From assembly GCF_002788215.1 (NCBI RefSeq), contig NZ_CP024845.1, forward strand, positions 1,736,001 to 1,800,000: DNA of 64,000 nt, read 5' to 3'. The translations under genes and the position numbers were made by a program. Positions 52,371 to 61,619 of the stretch are shown piece after piece. Position 1 is the first letter of the stretch; each line of letters begins with the position of its first letter. The notes beneath the pieces were generated by a model, which saw only the letters and a list, made by a program, of their open reading frames with translations, was not told where the DNA came from and searched no databases. Source of the DNA: Halohasta litchfieldiae. Lineage in GTDB: Archaea > Halobacteriota > Halobacteria > Halobacteriales > Haloferacaceae.

Positions 52371-55300
52371 GCGAGACGAGCGACGGCCCGGCAGGCGATG
52401 ACGACACGGCGGACGAAACGAACCGGACCCCTATGCGACCGGCCGACGAGGAGTATTTCGACCGGATCGAAGGTCGACTTGACGAGGCGATGGCGGTCGC
52501 CGAACGAGCCAAAGGCCAGGGCAAGGACCCCGAGCCGGAGGTCGAAATTCCGATTGCGAAGGATATGGCCGACCGCGTCGAGAACATTCTGGGAATTCCG
52601 GATGTCGCCGAGCGCGTCCGTGAACTCGAAGGCCAGATGTCCCGCGAGGAGGCCGCCCTCGAACTGGCGAAGGATTTCGCCGAGGGTGAGGTCGGCGACT
52701 ACGACAGCAAAGCCGGGAAAATCGAGGGGGCAGTCCGAACAGCCGTTGCCCTGCTCACTGAGGGTGTGGTTGCCGCACCAATCGAAGGGATCGACCGGGT
52801 CGAACTGCTCGACAACGACGACGGCACCCAGTTCGTCAACGTCTACTACGCCGGCCCGATTCGGTCTGCGGGTGGGACCGCCCAAGCGCTGTCGGTGTTA
52901 GTGGCCGACTACACCCGGAGTATCCTCGGCCTAGCGGAGTACAAGGGCCGGGACGACGAGATCGAACGCTACGTCGAGGAAATCAATCTCTACGACAAGG
53001 ATACCGGGCTCCAGTACTCGCCGAAGGACAAGGAGAGTCGGTTTATTGCGACCAATATGCCGATTATGCTCGACGGCGAGGCGACCGGCGATCTGGAGGT
53101 TTCGGGCTACCGGGATCTCGACCGCGTCGACACCAACTCCTCTCGTGGTGGCATGTGTCTGGTGATGGCCGAAGGGATCGCGCTCAAAGCACCCAAGATT
53201 CAGCGCTACACCCGCCAGTTGGACGAGGTCGACTGGCCGTGGCTCCAAGACCTGATTGACGGAACCATCGAAGGCGAAAAAGAAGGTAGCGACGGTGACG
53301 AGGAGACCACTGAAGACGACGAATCGGAAGCCGAGGATGACGGACAGGACGACGAGAAACCGGATGACAGCAAAACGGTCGAGGGACCAAATCGCGTCAA
53401 ATCCAAATCGAAGTATCTACTCGACCTGATTGCGGGTCGACCCGTCTTCGGTCACCCCTCCGAATCCGGAGGTTTCAGGCTCCGGTACGGCCGTGCCCGA
53501 AATCTGGGCTTTGCGACCGCAGGCGTCCATCCGGCGACGATGCACATCATCGGCGACTTTCTCGCTACTGGAACCCAGATTAAAACCGAACGACCCGGCA
53601 AGGCCGCCGGGATTATTCCGGTCGACTCAATCGAGGGACCGACCGTCCGGCTGGCGACTGGCGAAGTCCGGCGGATCGACGATCCCGAAGAGGCACTCGA
53701 ACTCAGAAACGGTGTTGTGGAAATTCTCGATCTCGGCGAGTACCTCGTCAACTACGGCGAGTTCGTCGAGAACAACCATCCACTTGCGCCCGCCTCGTAT
53801 GCCTACGAATGGTGGGTCCAAGAGTTCGAAGCCGCTGGGGGAGATGTGCAGGCCGCGCTGGACGACCCTCATGTCGACCTCGAAGACCCCGACGCCCAAG
53901 AAGCCCTGCGCTGGGCAACCGAGTACGACTGCCCGCTCCACCCGAACTACACCTACGTCTGGCACGATATTCCGGTTTCGGCCTTCGAGGAACTCGCTGA
54001 GGCTGTTGTCGACGGCGAGATCCACACGGATGTCGACCGCGGCGAGTTACTCGTGGTCGACCGCACTGAAACCGTTCAGACGAGTCTCGAAACCCTGCTT
54101 GTCGAACACCAGCAGACCGACGAGACAATCGAGATCCACGACTGGCTCCCGCTGGTCCGCTCGCTCGGCGTTAGCGAGGAGTTAACGAAAACGTGGGAGT
54201 CCCTTTCGGCTGAATCAAAAACGTGGGACGGTGGCGAGAACGCGGTCGAAGCGGTCAACGAAGTCGCGCCCTTCGAGGTCCGCGAGCGGGCCCCAACCCG
54301 GATCGGCGCACGGATGGGTCGACCCGAGAAATCCGAATCGCGGGACCTCTCACCGGCAGTGCATACACTGTTCCCGATCACCGAAGCCGGTGGCAACCAG
54401 CGGGACGTGGCGAAAGCCGCCCGGACGATGGACGACCAGGGCAAACGGGGCATCCACAGTATGCGAATCAACCAGCGGCTGTGTCCGGACTGCGAGACAC
54501 GCACGTTCAGATCGCAGTGTCCCGACTGCGGAAGTCACACTGAACCCCACTACGAATGTGAGGAGTGTGAGATCGTCTGCGAGCCCGACGAGGCCGGCCG
54601 CGTCGAGTGTCCGAGTTGTGAGCGGGATGTCACCGCCGCCGGGTGGGAGGACGTCGACCTCCGAAGCGAGTATCGCGGGGCCCTCGAAGCGATCAACGAA
54701 CGCGAAGGCAACTTCAAGATTTTAAAAGGGGTCAAGGGACTCACCTCGGCGAACAAAACACCCGAAGCCATTGAAAAGGGCATTCTGCGGGCAAAGCACG
54801 GCGTCTCATCATTTAAAGACGGCACTGTCCGGTACGATATGACCGATCTGCCGGTGACTGCCGTCAAGCCCGAGGAGCTTGACGTCACCGCCGACCATTT
54901 CCGTGGCCTCGGCTACGAGACCGATATCGCAGGCGATCCGCTCAGACACGACGATCAGGTGGTCGAACTCAACGTTCAGGATATCGTGCTCTCGGATGGC
55001 GCGGCCCAGCATATGATCAAGACAGCGGACTTCGTCGACGACCTCTTGGAGCGGTTCTATGGCCAGCCCGCTTTCTACGATATCGATGAGCGCGACGACC
55101 TGATCGGTGAACTCGTCTTCGGGATGGCCCCTCACACGAGCGCGGCAGTCGTCGGTCGCGTGGTCGGCTTTACCAGCGCGGCGGTTGGCTATGCGCATCC
55201 ATATTTCCATGCCGCAAAACGGCGGAACTGCTTCCATCCGGAAACGAAACTCTGGTTCGAAGATGAAACCGGCGCGTGGCACCACGAGACGATTGAGACG

Positions 55301-57499
55301 CTGGTCGAAGACCGGCTTGAAGACCCCGCTACTGATGATTACGGGACGCTCGTGGAGAAAATCGATGGCACAGTCTCCGTCCCAAGTATTGACGAAACTG
55401 GATCAGTCGTGACGAAGCCAGTCGAGGCGCTGTCGAAACACCCCGCACCGGATCACATGGTGAACATCGAAACACGAAGTGGCCGTGAGATCACCGTAAC
55501 GCCGGACCACAAGATGCAGGTGTTCGAAAACGGCGAACGCCAGACTAAGCAGGCCGCAGAGCTGACTGAGCAAGACTCGCTCATCAAACCGGAACAGCTC
55601 GATACTGTTCTGCCAGCTGATGAAAATCCGAGCTTCGATCTGCTGGCGGAGTTCATTCGGAGTGATGGTATCGAAAACAGTCGACTGATGATCAAAGGCA
55701 TCGAAAAAGATGTCCTCTACGAACTGTTTGAAGCGAAACTTGCCGACGATTGGGAGGGCCAGTTCTACCCACTGAAAAGCACGGCTGAACACTTCGAGAT
55801 GTCGCACAAAACGCTGAGTAATTATCTCTACCGCGGAAGTGTTCCTGCTGACATCCTGATTGAATTGTGTGACTCCGTCGACGATGTACTCGCATTCGTT
55901 CCTGACGACGTGACGTTAGGTGTGAAACGCGATTCAACCGAAATGGATCGTACTGTAGAGATCACCGAAGACGTGGCAACACTCCTCGGCTACTATGCTG
56001 CAGAGGGATTCGCACGCGAACAGGAGACTCCAAAGGGAACAATTCATCAGACGACGATCTGTGGCACCGAGACGGAAGCCCGCGACTTTTTCATCGAGAC
56101 ATTCGAAACCAGTTTCGGCGTATCGCCATACCGTGAAAACGACGCAAAAGTAACCGTCTCAGGTCGACTGGTTCGGACGTTCTTCGATACGGTGTTGGAT
56201 GCAGGTATCTATGCGAAGACAAAATGTGTCCCGCAGTGTATCTTCAATGCACCAGATGAGATTGTGGCGGGCTATCTTCGCGGCTACTTCAGTGGTGATG
56301 GACATGCACATGTGAGAACGCTCCAAGTGTCTGCTAGTACGATAAGTTCCGAGTTGAAACAGGACCTGCTTGCACTACTGACACGACTCGATATCGCTGG
56401 AGATATTTCGGAAACGGAACCGGTCGAACTCTCTGAAAGGTTCCCAGACCACTATGATAAGGATGACTCCGTGCTATCAGAGCGCGGGTACATTCTAACG
56501 ATCTCATCAAACGATGCAGCAGCCTTCGCTGAGAAGGTTGGCTTCCATCTAAGTCGAAAAGAGAATCGACTCCAGAAACAAGCCGATGGTGTCGATGTTA
56601 TCGAAAGTCAACTCTCCGATGGAGGCGGTGGTGACTATCTCATAGAGGCTCTATCGTCTGTTGAGTACGTTACCTCGGATACCGAACACACCTACTGCTT
56701 GACTGTCAAAGATACACACAGACTGATTGCCAACGATCTATCGGTCGCTCAGTGTGATGGTGACGAAGACTGCGTAATGCTGCTTATGGACGGCCTACTG
56801 AACTTTAGTCGGGAGTTTCTGCCGAACAAACGAGGCGGTCGGATGGATGCACCCCTCGTGATGTCCTCGCGCATCGACCCCGCAGAGATCGACGATGAGG
56901 CCCACAACATGGACATCGTCGACACCTACCCCCAATCGTTCTACGAGGCCACCCTCAAGATGGCCGACCCCGAGTCGGTCGACATTCAGACCGGCGAGGA
57001 CACCCTCAATACTGACGATCAGTATCACGGGTTTAACCACACCCACTCGACGACCGATATCCACATGGGACCGAGTCTCTCGGCCTACAAAACGCTGGAT
57101 TCGATGATGGACAAGATGGACGCCCAACTGGAGTTGGCCCGGAAACTCCGGGCGGTCGACGAGACTGACGTGGCCGAACGCGTCATCGAGTACCACTTCC
57201 TCCCCGATTTGATCGGCAACCTCCGGGCGTTTTCGTCCCAGAAAACGCGGTGTCTCGACTGCGACGAAAAGTACCGTCGGATGCCGCTGTCGGGTGAATG
57301 CCGAGAGTGTGGCGGCCGCGTGAACCTCACGGTCCATCAGGGGTCGGTCAACAAGTATATGGATACCGCAATCGAGGTCGCCGAGCGGTTTGGCTGCCGG
57401 GAGTACACCAAACAGCGACTCCACATCCTCGAACGCTCCCTCGAATCCGTCTTCGAGAACGACAAAAACAAACAGAGCGGTATCGCGGACTTCATGTAA
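52367..57499 (+). CDS. polC: DNA polymerase D large subunit DP2, with an intein
   Basis: A 1710-residue precursor starting with GTG (52367); after splicing, about 1202 residues. DP2 is the catalytic subunit of the euryarchaeal replicative polymerase. N-terminal EEYFDRIEGRLDEAMAVAERAK, then FVNVYYAGPIRSAGGTAQALSVLVADYTR, a long acidic insert (residues 300-340), zinc-ribbon Cys pairs (CPDCETRTF, CPDCGSH, CEECEIV, CPSCERD) and the catalytic region HAAKRRN joined to CDGDEDCVMLLMDGLLNFSREFLPNKRGGRMDAPLV. The intein interrupts the Asp-rich active site. C-terminal CLDCDEKYRRMPLSGECRECGG is a further zinc site. The small subunit DP1 is not in the window. Confidence 0.97.
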   Translation: MSETSDGPAGDDDTADETNRTPMRPADEEYFDRIEGRLDEAMAVAERAKGQGKDPEPEVEIPIAKDMADRVENILGIPDVAERVRELEGQMSREEAALELAKDFAEGEVGDYDSKAGKIEGAVRTAVALLTEGVVAAPIEGIDRVELLDNDDGTQFVNVYYAGPIRSAGGTAQALSVLVADYTRSILGLAEYKGRDDEIERYVEEINLYDKDTGLQYSPKDKESRFIATNMPIMLDGEATGDLEVSGYRDLDRVDTNSSRGGMCLVMAEGIALKAPKIQRYTRQLDEVDWPWLQDLIDGTIEGEKEGSDGDEETTEDDESEAEDDGQDDEKPDDSKTVEGPNRVKSKSKYLLDLIAGRPVFGHPSESGGFRLRYGRARNLGFATAGVHPATMHIIGDFLATGTQIKTERPGKAAGIIPVDSIEGPTVRLATGEVRRIDDPEEALELRNGVVEILDLGEYLVNYGEFVENNHPLAPASYAYEWWVQEFEAAGGDVQAALDDPHVDLEDPDAQEALRWATEYDCPLHPNYTYVWHDIPVSAFEELAEAVVDGEIHTDVDRGELLVVDRTETVQTSLETLLVEHQQTDETIEIHDWLPLVRSLGVSEELTKTWESLSAESKTWDGGENAVEAVNEVAPFEVRERAPTRIGARMGRPEKSESRDLSPAVHTLFPITEAGGNQRDVAKAARTMDDQGKRGIHSMRINQRLCPDCETRTFRSQCPDCGSHTEPHYECEECEIVCEPDEAGRVECPSCERDVTAAGWEDVDLRSEYRGALEAINEREGNFKILKGVKGLTSANKTPEAIEKGILRAKHGVSSFKDGTVRYDMTDLPVTAVKPEELDVTADHFRGLGYETDIAGDPLRHDDQVVELNVQDIVLSDGAAQHMIKTADFVDDLLERFYGQPAFYDIDERDDLIGELVFGMAPHTSAAVVGRVVGFTSAAVGYAHPYFHAAKRRNCFHPETKLWFEDETGAWHHETIETLVEDRLEDPATDDYGTLVEKIDGTVSVPSIDETGSVVTKPVEALSKHPAPDHMVNIETRSGREITVTPDHKMQVFENGERQTKQAAELTEQDSLIKPEQLDTVLPADENPSFDLLAEFIRSDGIENSRLMIKGIEKDVLYELFEAKLADDWEGQFYPLKSTAEHFEMSHKTLSNYLYRGSVPADILIELCDSVDDVLAFVPDDVTLGVKRDSTEMDRTVEITEDVATLLGYYAAEGFAREQETPKGTIHQTTICGTETEARDFFIETFETSFGVSPYRENDAKVTVSGRLVRTFFDTVLDAGIYAKTKCVPQCIFNAPDEIVAGYLRGYFSGDGHAHVRTLQVSASTISSELKQDLLALLTRLDIAGDISETEPVELSERFPDHYDKDDSVLSERGYILTISSNDAAAFAEKVGFHLSRKENRLQKQADGVDVIESQLSDGGGGDYLIEALSSVEYVTSDTEHTYCLTVKDTHRLIANDLSVAQCDGDEDCVMLLMDGLLNFSREFLPNKRGGRMDAPLVMSSRIDPAEIDDEAHNMDIVDTYPQSFYEATLKMADPESVDIQTGEDTLNTDDQYHGFNHTHSTTDIHMGPSLSAYKTLDSMMDKMDAQLELARKLRAVDETDVAERVIEYHFLPDLIGNLRAFSSQKTRCLDCDEKYRRMPLSGECRECGGRVNLTVHQGSVNKYMDTAIEVAERFGCREYTKQRLHILERSLESVFENDKNKQSGIADFM
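55229..56752 (+). mobile_element. Intein with LAGLIDADG homing endonuclease in polC
   Basis: 508 codons (precursor residues 955-1462). The N-terminal residue is Cys in CFHPETKLWF. Block B-like VNIETRSGREITVTPDHKMQVFENGE is visible with its His. Endonuclease motifs are LLGYYAAEGFAREQ and VAGYLRGYFSGDGHAHV, and C-terminal TYCLTVKDTHRLIANDLSVAQ ends in Gln before the +1 Cys. The usual C-terminal Asn is replaced by Gln, known in some inteins. GC content is clearly lower than in the exteins. It sits between AKRRN and CDGDED, the conserved catalytic site. Confidence 0.93.
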
Positions 57500-57650
57500 T
57501 TCTTTACGGACGCTTTTCGAACCCCTCCGTTTCGAGTGGAGATATTCCGTCGACTGGTTCTGTCGACGGGAGTGAGACAATTTTCGGGCAGAAAGTCACC
57601 GAATGCGACTGTTTGACACACTTATGCAACAGCTAGCCGTAGCTCTCCGT

Positions 57651-57950
57651 ATGAGTGAGATGGATCCAACCGAGAGCGTCGACGCACCAGTGAGTGTCGG
57701 TGACACCGTATTCAACGAAAACGGTGAGGAGCTTGGGGTCGTCGGCGAACTGATCAACGGTGGGCTTGTCGTCTCAGTCGACGTCGGTGCGGGCGAGCAT
57801 CAGCGAACGACAAGCGGCGAGTTCGGCGAAGCCTATCTGATGTGGCGGTGTCTGGAGTGCGGCGAGATGGGCGAGATCGAGGATATTCCCGACCACTGTC
57901 CGAACTGTGAGGCAAGCAAAGAGTCGCTGTACTACTGGACCGAAGACTGA
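57651..57950 (+). CDS. Rubredoxin-like zinc-ribbon protein
   Basis: A 99-residue protein. The N-terminal half (VSVGDTVFNENGEELGVVGELINGGLVVSVDVG) is a small beta domain, and the C-terminal half has a CxxC pair twice (WRCLECGEMG and PDHCPNCEASK), a rubredoxin-like zinc or iron knuckle followed by LYYWTED. The role is unknown; such proteins occur widely in haloarchaea. The ATG at 57651 (MSEMDPTESV) was preferred to one 16 codons upstream. It follows polC on the same strand. Confidence 0.8.
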   Translation: MSEMDPTESVDAPVSVGDTVFNENGEELGVVGELINGGLVVSVDVGAGEHQRTTSGEFGEAYLMWRCLECGEMGEIEDIPDHCPNCEASKESLYYWTED

Positions 57951-57965
57951 GGAGTTACAAACAGG

Positions 57966-58133
57966 TCAACACCACTCGGCGAGGACCGGTGCGTCGGCCT
58001 CGCGTACCGAGAGCCACGCGTCATCGCGGCTGATGTCCGCGATGATATAGGAGGGACTACTGGCAGAAGCGTCGATTGAGGCCATCACCTCGGCGTCGGA
58101 GCCATCGGCAACAGGTGTGTGTTCCTGTGGCAT
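57966..58133 (-). CDS. 55-residue conserved haloarchaeal protein
   Basis: A minus-strand frame with ATG at 58133. The product is MPQEHTPVADGSDAEVMASI, then DASASSPSYIIADISRD, and it ends DDAWLSVREADAPVLAEWC. The pattern SYIIADISRDDAWLSV-x-ADAPVL-x-EWC is one I know from small conserved proteins of this class (DUF7556-like). Codon use is normal. It is convergent with the zinc-ribbon gene and divergent from the CBS gene. The function is unknown. Confidence 0.7.
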   Translation of the reverse strand: MPQEHTPVADGSDAEVMASIDASASSPSYIIADISRDDAWLSVREADAPVLAEWC

Positions 58134-58248
58134 GGTTCACTGTCACACTTTGGTGCATATAAACGTATCGAATGTACATGTATATACGCGTAGTGAGCAG
58201 CAGCAGGCGTTCGGATGATACAAGAGGCTGGCCAACGGTACGCGAACT

Positions 58249-59106
58249 ATGCATGTAGTCGACGTGATGACGCCGCGGTCGGAGCTGGTGACCGTCGAAC
58301 TCCCCGGCACCCGTGACGACGTTCTGGAGTACCTACAGGAACACGGCTTTTCGTCGGTCCCGGTCGTCAAGGAAAGCGACGGACGCGAGGTCTACCGCGG
58401 ACTCGTCTCCCGAGACGATCTGATCGACCGCCCCGACGAAGACCAGTTGGCGCTCCTCATGCGTGAGGTGCCGACGATCACGACCGCCGCCGATATCCAC
58501 GAGGCCGCCGACCTCATGCAGCGCGAGACTGCCCGTCGACTCCCCGTCGTCTCTGAAGACGACGAGACGGAGCTCGCTGGCATCATCACGCTCACCGATG
58601 TCGTCCGAGCAATCGCCCGCGCAGAGATCGACGGCGACCGGGAGGTCGGTGAGCTCGCAACGCGAGATGTCAACACCACCTACGTCGAGACCCCGCTGGC
58701 GGTGGCCGAACGCGAGATCTACTACGCCAACGTCCCCTACACCGTGGTTCTCGGTGACGAGGGTGAGATGGCCGGGATGCTCACCGAGGTCGACATCGTC
58801 GAGGTCGCTCGCGTGGTCGAAGGCGAGGACGACACCGGCGAATCGATTGCTGAACAGGACTCCGAGTGGGCTTGGGAAGGAATCAAGGCAGTTGGAAACA
58901 GCTATTTCCCGACTCGAAACGTCGAGATTCCGGCCGAACCGGTTTCGGAGATCATGACCAGCGATGTGGTAACGATCTCCCAAACCAAGACCGCAAAGGA
59001 GGCCGCACAGGCGATGATTACGAACGATATCGAGCAGATCCCGCTGGTTGCTGGCGGCGATCTCGTCGGCATCGTTCGGGATATGGATCTGCTCGGGGGG
59101 TTGTAG
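58249..59106 (+). CDS. Protein of four CBS domains
   Basis: A 285-residue protein made of two Bateman modules. CBS units begin at MHVVDVMTPRSELVTVELPG, VPTITTAADIHEAADLMQRETARRLPVV, ATRDVNTTYVETPLAVAEREIYYANVPYTVVL and EIMTSDVVTISQTKTAKEAAQAMITNDIEQIPLV. CBS pairs usually bind adenine nucleotides or SAM and control partner proteins. It abuts the glyS gene (no gap), so a regulatory link or simple co-transcription is possible. An AT-rich upstream region (TATATACGCG, about 58182-58190) may be the promoter. Confidence 0.92.
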   Translation: MHVVDVMTPRSELVTVELPGTRDDVLEYLQEHGFSSVPVVKESDGREVYRGLVSRDDLIDRPDEDQLALLMREVPTITTAADIHEAADLMQRETARRLPVVSEDDETELAGIITLTDVVRAIARAEIDGDREVGELATRDVNTTYVETPLAVAEREIYYANVPYTVVLGDEGEMAGMLTEVDIVEVARVVEGEDDTGESIAEQDSEWAWEGIKAVGNSYFPTRNVEIPAEPVSEIMTSDVVTISQTKTAKEAAQAMITNDIEQIPLVAGGDLVGIVRDMDLLGGL

Positions 59107-60900
59107 ATGGCCGAGCAAAACGAGCTCATGGAGCTGGCCAAACGCCGCGGCTTCTTCTTCGGCTCGAACGGAGCCTACGGCGGGACCGCCGGTTTCTACA
59201 CCTTCGGCCCGGAGGGTGCGTCGCTCAAGCACAACGTCGAATCGGCGTGGCGCGACCAGTTCACCGTCCGACTCGGCAACGACGAGATCGAGGCCCCGAC
59301 AATCATGCCGGAAGCCGTCTTCGAGGCCTCCGGTCACTTGGATGGGTTCGACGACATGCTCGTCGAGTGTGCCGAATGTGGCGAAAGCCACCGAGCCGAC
59401 CATCTGATCGAAGACGCAGTCGCGGATATCGAGGATGCCGAAGCCCTCGGCGTCGACAAAGTCGAAGACCTCATCCGGGAACACGACCTCGCTTGTCCAA
59501 CATGCGGGGCCGATCTCGCGGACGAGCCGGTCGAGGATTTCAACCTCATGTTCGAGACCTCGATTGGCCCCGGCTCGGGCCAACCCGGCTACATGCGACC
59601 CGAGACCGCCCAAGGCATCTTCGTGGAGTTCCCGCGGCTCAAGGAGTACGCCCGTGGACAGCTTCCCTTTGGTGTGACCCAGATCGGTCCCGCCTACCGC
59701 AACGAGATCAGCCCCCGGCGCGGCATCATTCGCGTGCGTGAGTTTACACAGGCAGAACTTGAGCAGTTCATCGATCCCGACGAAGACGAGCCACCGCTCG
59801 GTGAGGTACGGGACGTTGAGGTCACGCTCTACCCCGCAACTGAGCAGAACGCCGAGGACGGCGGCTACGTCGACACGACCATCGGTGAGGCAGTCGACGA
59901 GGAGATCATCGGCTCGCCGTGGGTCGCCTACTATCTCGGCATTGCCCAAGAGTGGTACGAACGCGTCGGCGTCGACATGGATCGGTTCCGGTTCCGCCAG
60001 CATCTCACCGGCGAACGGGCCCACTACGCCGCCGACTGTTGGGATGCCGAAAGCGAGATCTCGGGCAACTGGATCGAGATCGCGGGCTTCGCCTACCGCG
60101 GCGACTACGACCTGACCAAACACGGCGAGTACTCCGAAGACCGGTTTACGATCTTCAAGCGCTATGACGAGCCGGTGACCGTCGAAAAAGCAGTCGTCGA
60201 CCCCGATATGTCGGCACTCGGTCCCGAGTTCGGCGGTGCGGCCGCCGACGTGGCCGAGGGGCTTCAGGCGCTCGCTGAAGACGACCCCGACGCCTTCGAG
60301 GGCGACGAGGTGACAGTCGAAACTGGGGGCGAGAGCTACACGGTCGACACCGAGGTAGCGAACTTCTCGGTCGAAGAACAGACCGAGTCGGGCGAACACA
60401 TCACGCCCCACGTCGTCGAGCCATCGTTCGGTGTTGGCCGAACGGTCTATACGCTCCTTGAGCATGGCTACAGCACCGACGAGGTCGACGGCGAGACGCG
60501 AAGCTATCTCTCGCTGAAACCCGAGGTCGCCCCGACCAACGTCGCGGTGTTCCCGCTGGTCAGCAACGACGACCAACTGATCGACGTAGCGGAGAACGTC
60601 TCGCGGTCGCTTCGGCAGGCTGGGATTTCGGTCACCTACGATGATTCGGGCTCGATTGGCCGCCGCTACCGCCGACAGGACGAAGTCGGCACGCCGTTCT
60701 GTGTGACCGTCGACCAAGACGGGCTCGAAAGCGACGGCGAGCCGACAGTCACGCTCCGCGAGCGGGATTCGGCGACCCAGATCCGGCTCCCGGTTGAGGC
60801 GGTGGCCGAAGAGCTGGAGGCACTGCTGGCGGGCAACCGGGGCTTTAGCGACCTCAGAGATCGTTACGGCAATGTCGAAACCGACGTGACGACAACGTGA
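59107..60900 (+). CDS. glyS: Glycyl-tRNA synthetase
   Basis: A 597-residue class II synthetase of the archaeal/eukaryal alpha2 type. Features include MELAKRRGFFFGSNGAYGGTAGFYTFGPEG, a zinc-ribbon-like insert (VECAECGESH and ACPTCGAD), LMFETSIGPGSGQPGYMRPETAQGIFVEFPRL (motif 2 region) and AYRNEISPRRGIIRVREFTQAELEQF. Motif 3 is PSFGVGRTVYTLL, and the C-terminal anticodon-binding domain begins at APTNVAVFPLVSND. It follows the CBS gene without a gap and precedes a lipid-kinase-like gene. Confidence 0.97.
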   Translation: MAEQNELMELAKRRGFFFGSNGAYGGTAGFYTFGPEGASLKHNVESAWRDQFTVRLGNDEIEAPTIMPEAVFEASGHLDGFDDMLVECAECGESHRADHLIEDAVADIEDAEALGVDKVEDLIREHDLACPTCGADLADEPVEDFNLMFETSIGPGSGQPGYMRPETAQGIFVEFPRLKEYARGQLPFGVTQIGPAYRNEISPRRGIIRVREFTQAELEQFIDPDEDEPPLGEVRDVEVTLYPATEQNAEDGGYVDTTIGEAVDEEIIGSPWVAYYLGIAQEWYERVGVDMDRFRFRQHLTGERAHYAADCWDAESEISGNWIEIAGFAYRGDYDLTKHGEYSEDRFTIFKRYDEPVTVEKAVVDPDMSALGPEFGGAAADVAEGLQALAEDDPDAFEGDEVTVETGGESYTVDTEVANFSVEEQTESGEHITPHVVEPSFGVGRTVYTLLEHGYSTDEVDGETRSYLSLKPEVAPTNVAVFPLVSNDDQLIDVAENVSRSLRQAGISVTYDDSGSIGRRYRRQDEVGTPFCVTVDQDGLESDGEPTVTLRERDSATQIRLPVEAVAEELEALLAGNRGFSDLRDRYGNVETDVTTT

Positions 60901-60913
60901 GCAGGACTGCGCG

Positions 60914-61531
60914 ATGAGCGAATACAGTCGACGGGCAGTCCACATCAGCGGTGTCGGCATGCCACTGCTGTACTTGCTTGGGTTAGCAACGTGGACACAA
61001 CTACGGTATTTCATGATCGGTGCGACCCTGGTCACGTTCGCCTTAGAGTTCCTGCGCCTCGGTGTCGGACTGAACCACTGGCTCTACGATGAACTGACAC
61101 GAGAGTACGAACAGGACAACGTTGCGGGCTACCTGTTTTATATGTCGAGTATGACTCTCGTCGCGCTGCTGTTCGGTCCGGCAGTCACGATTCCGGCCAT
61201 CCTGATGTTGACAATCGCCGATCCGATCAGTGGCGCGCTGGGCGCAAACGGTCCCCACGAACACAAGCGACCGGCGGTCATTGGCGCGACGTTCGGCGTC
61301 TGTTTCCTGCTTTCGGCGCCGTTTACGGTGGCATGGAGCACACCAGCCGTGGGCGCAGCCGCCGCGGCTGGCGGCGCACTGCTGGGAGCCATCGCAGACG
61401 GCGTCAAACCGATTATTCGCGGGGTGGCTGTCGACGACAATCTCACGCTCCCGCTGGCGGCTGCAGTCGGTATCGCCGGCACGTTCTGGCTGCTCGGCGT
61501 CGACACCGGCTTCGATCCGGTCTGGATGTAA
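60914..61531 (+). CDS. Dolichol kinase-like CTP-dependent lipid kinase
   Basis: A 205-residue membrane protein with about six helices of the SEC59/VTE5 (phosphatidate cytidylyltransferase-like) group. Conserved pieces are RRAVHISGVGMPLLYLLG near the start, LTIADPISGALGANGPHEHKRPAVIGATFGVCFL (the likely CTP site) and GVAVDDNLTLPLAAAVGI. Haloarchaea N-glycosylate archaellins and S-layer on dolichol carriers, so a role in making dolichyl phosphate is plausible. It follows glyS with a gap of 13 bases. Confidence 0.82.
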   Translation: MSEYSRRAVHISGVGMPLLYLLGLATWTQLRYFMIGATLVTFALEFLRLGVGLNHWLYDELTREYEQDNVAGYLFYMSSMTLVALLFGPAVTIPAILMLTIADPISGALGANGPHEHKRPAVIGATFGVCFLLSAPFTVAWSTPAVGAAAAAGGALLGAIADGVKPIIRGVAVDDNLTLPLAAAVGIAGTFWLLGVDTGFDPVWM

Positions 61532-61586
61532 CTGTATGCCACGTTTTCTGGACGAAAAATGAGCGCAGGCCGCCGTACCAAAGCAT

Positions 61587-61608
61587 ACTTACTAATTAGT
61601 CAGTAAGT
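61587..61608. promoter_or_regulatory. Palindromic operator before the TetR gene
   Basis: ACTTACT at 61587-61593 and AGTAAGT at 61602-61608 are perfect inverted repeats eight bases apart, with ACTAATTAGT nested in the left part. It lies just before the TetR ATG at 61620, the usual position for autoregulation. Confidence 0.65.
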
Positions 61609-61619
61609 GGGAGGCAACG

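Noticed and set aside
57500-57650. GTCGAC-type hairpin after polC as a defined terminator
   Set aside because: The palindrome is common throughout this DNA and no T-run follows directly.
58333-61035. A 900-codon open frame on the minus strand opposite the CBS and glyS genes
   Set aside because: It mirrors two clear genes. Long antisense frames are a by-product of GC-rich codon use, and the translation shows no known family.
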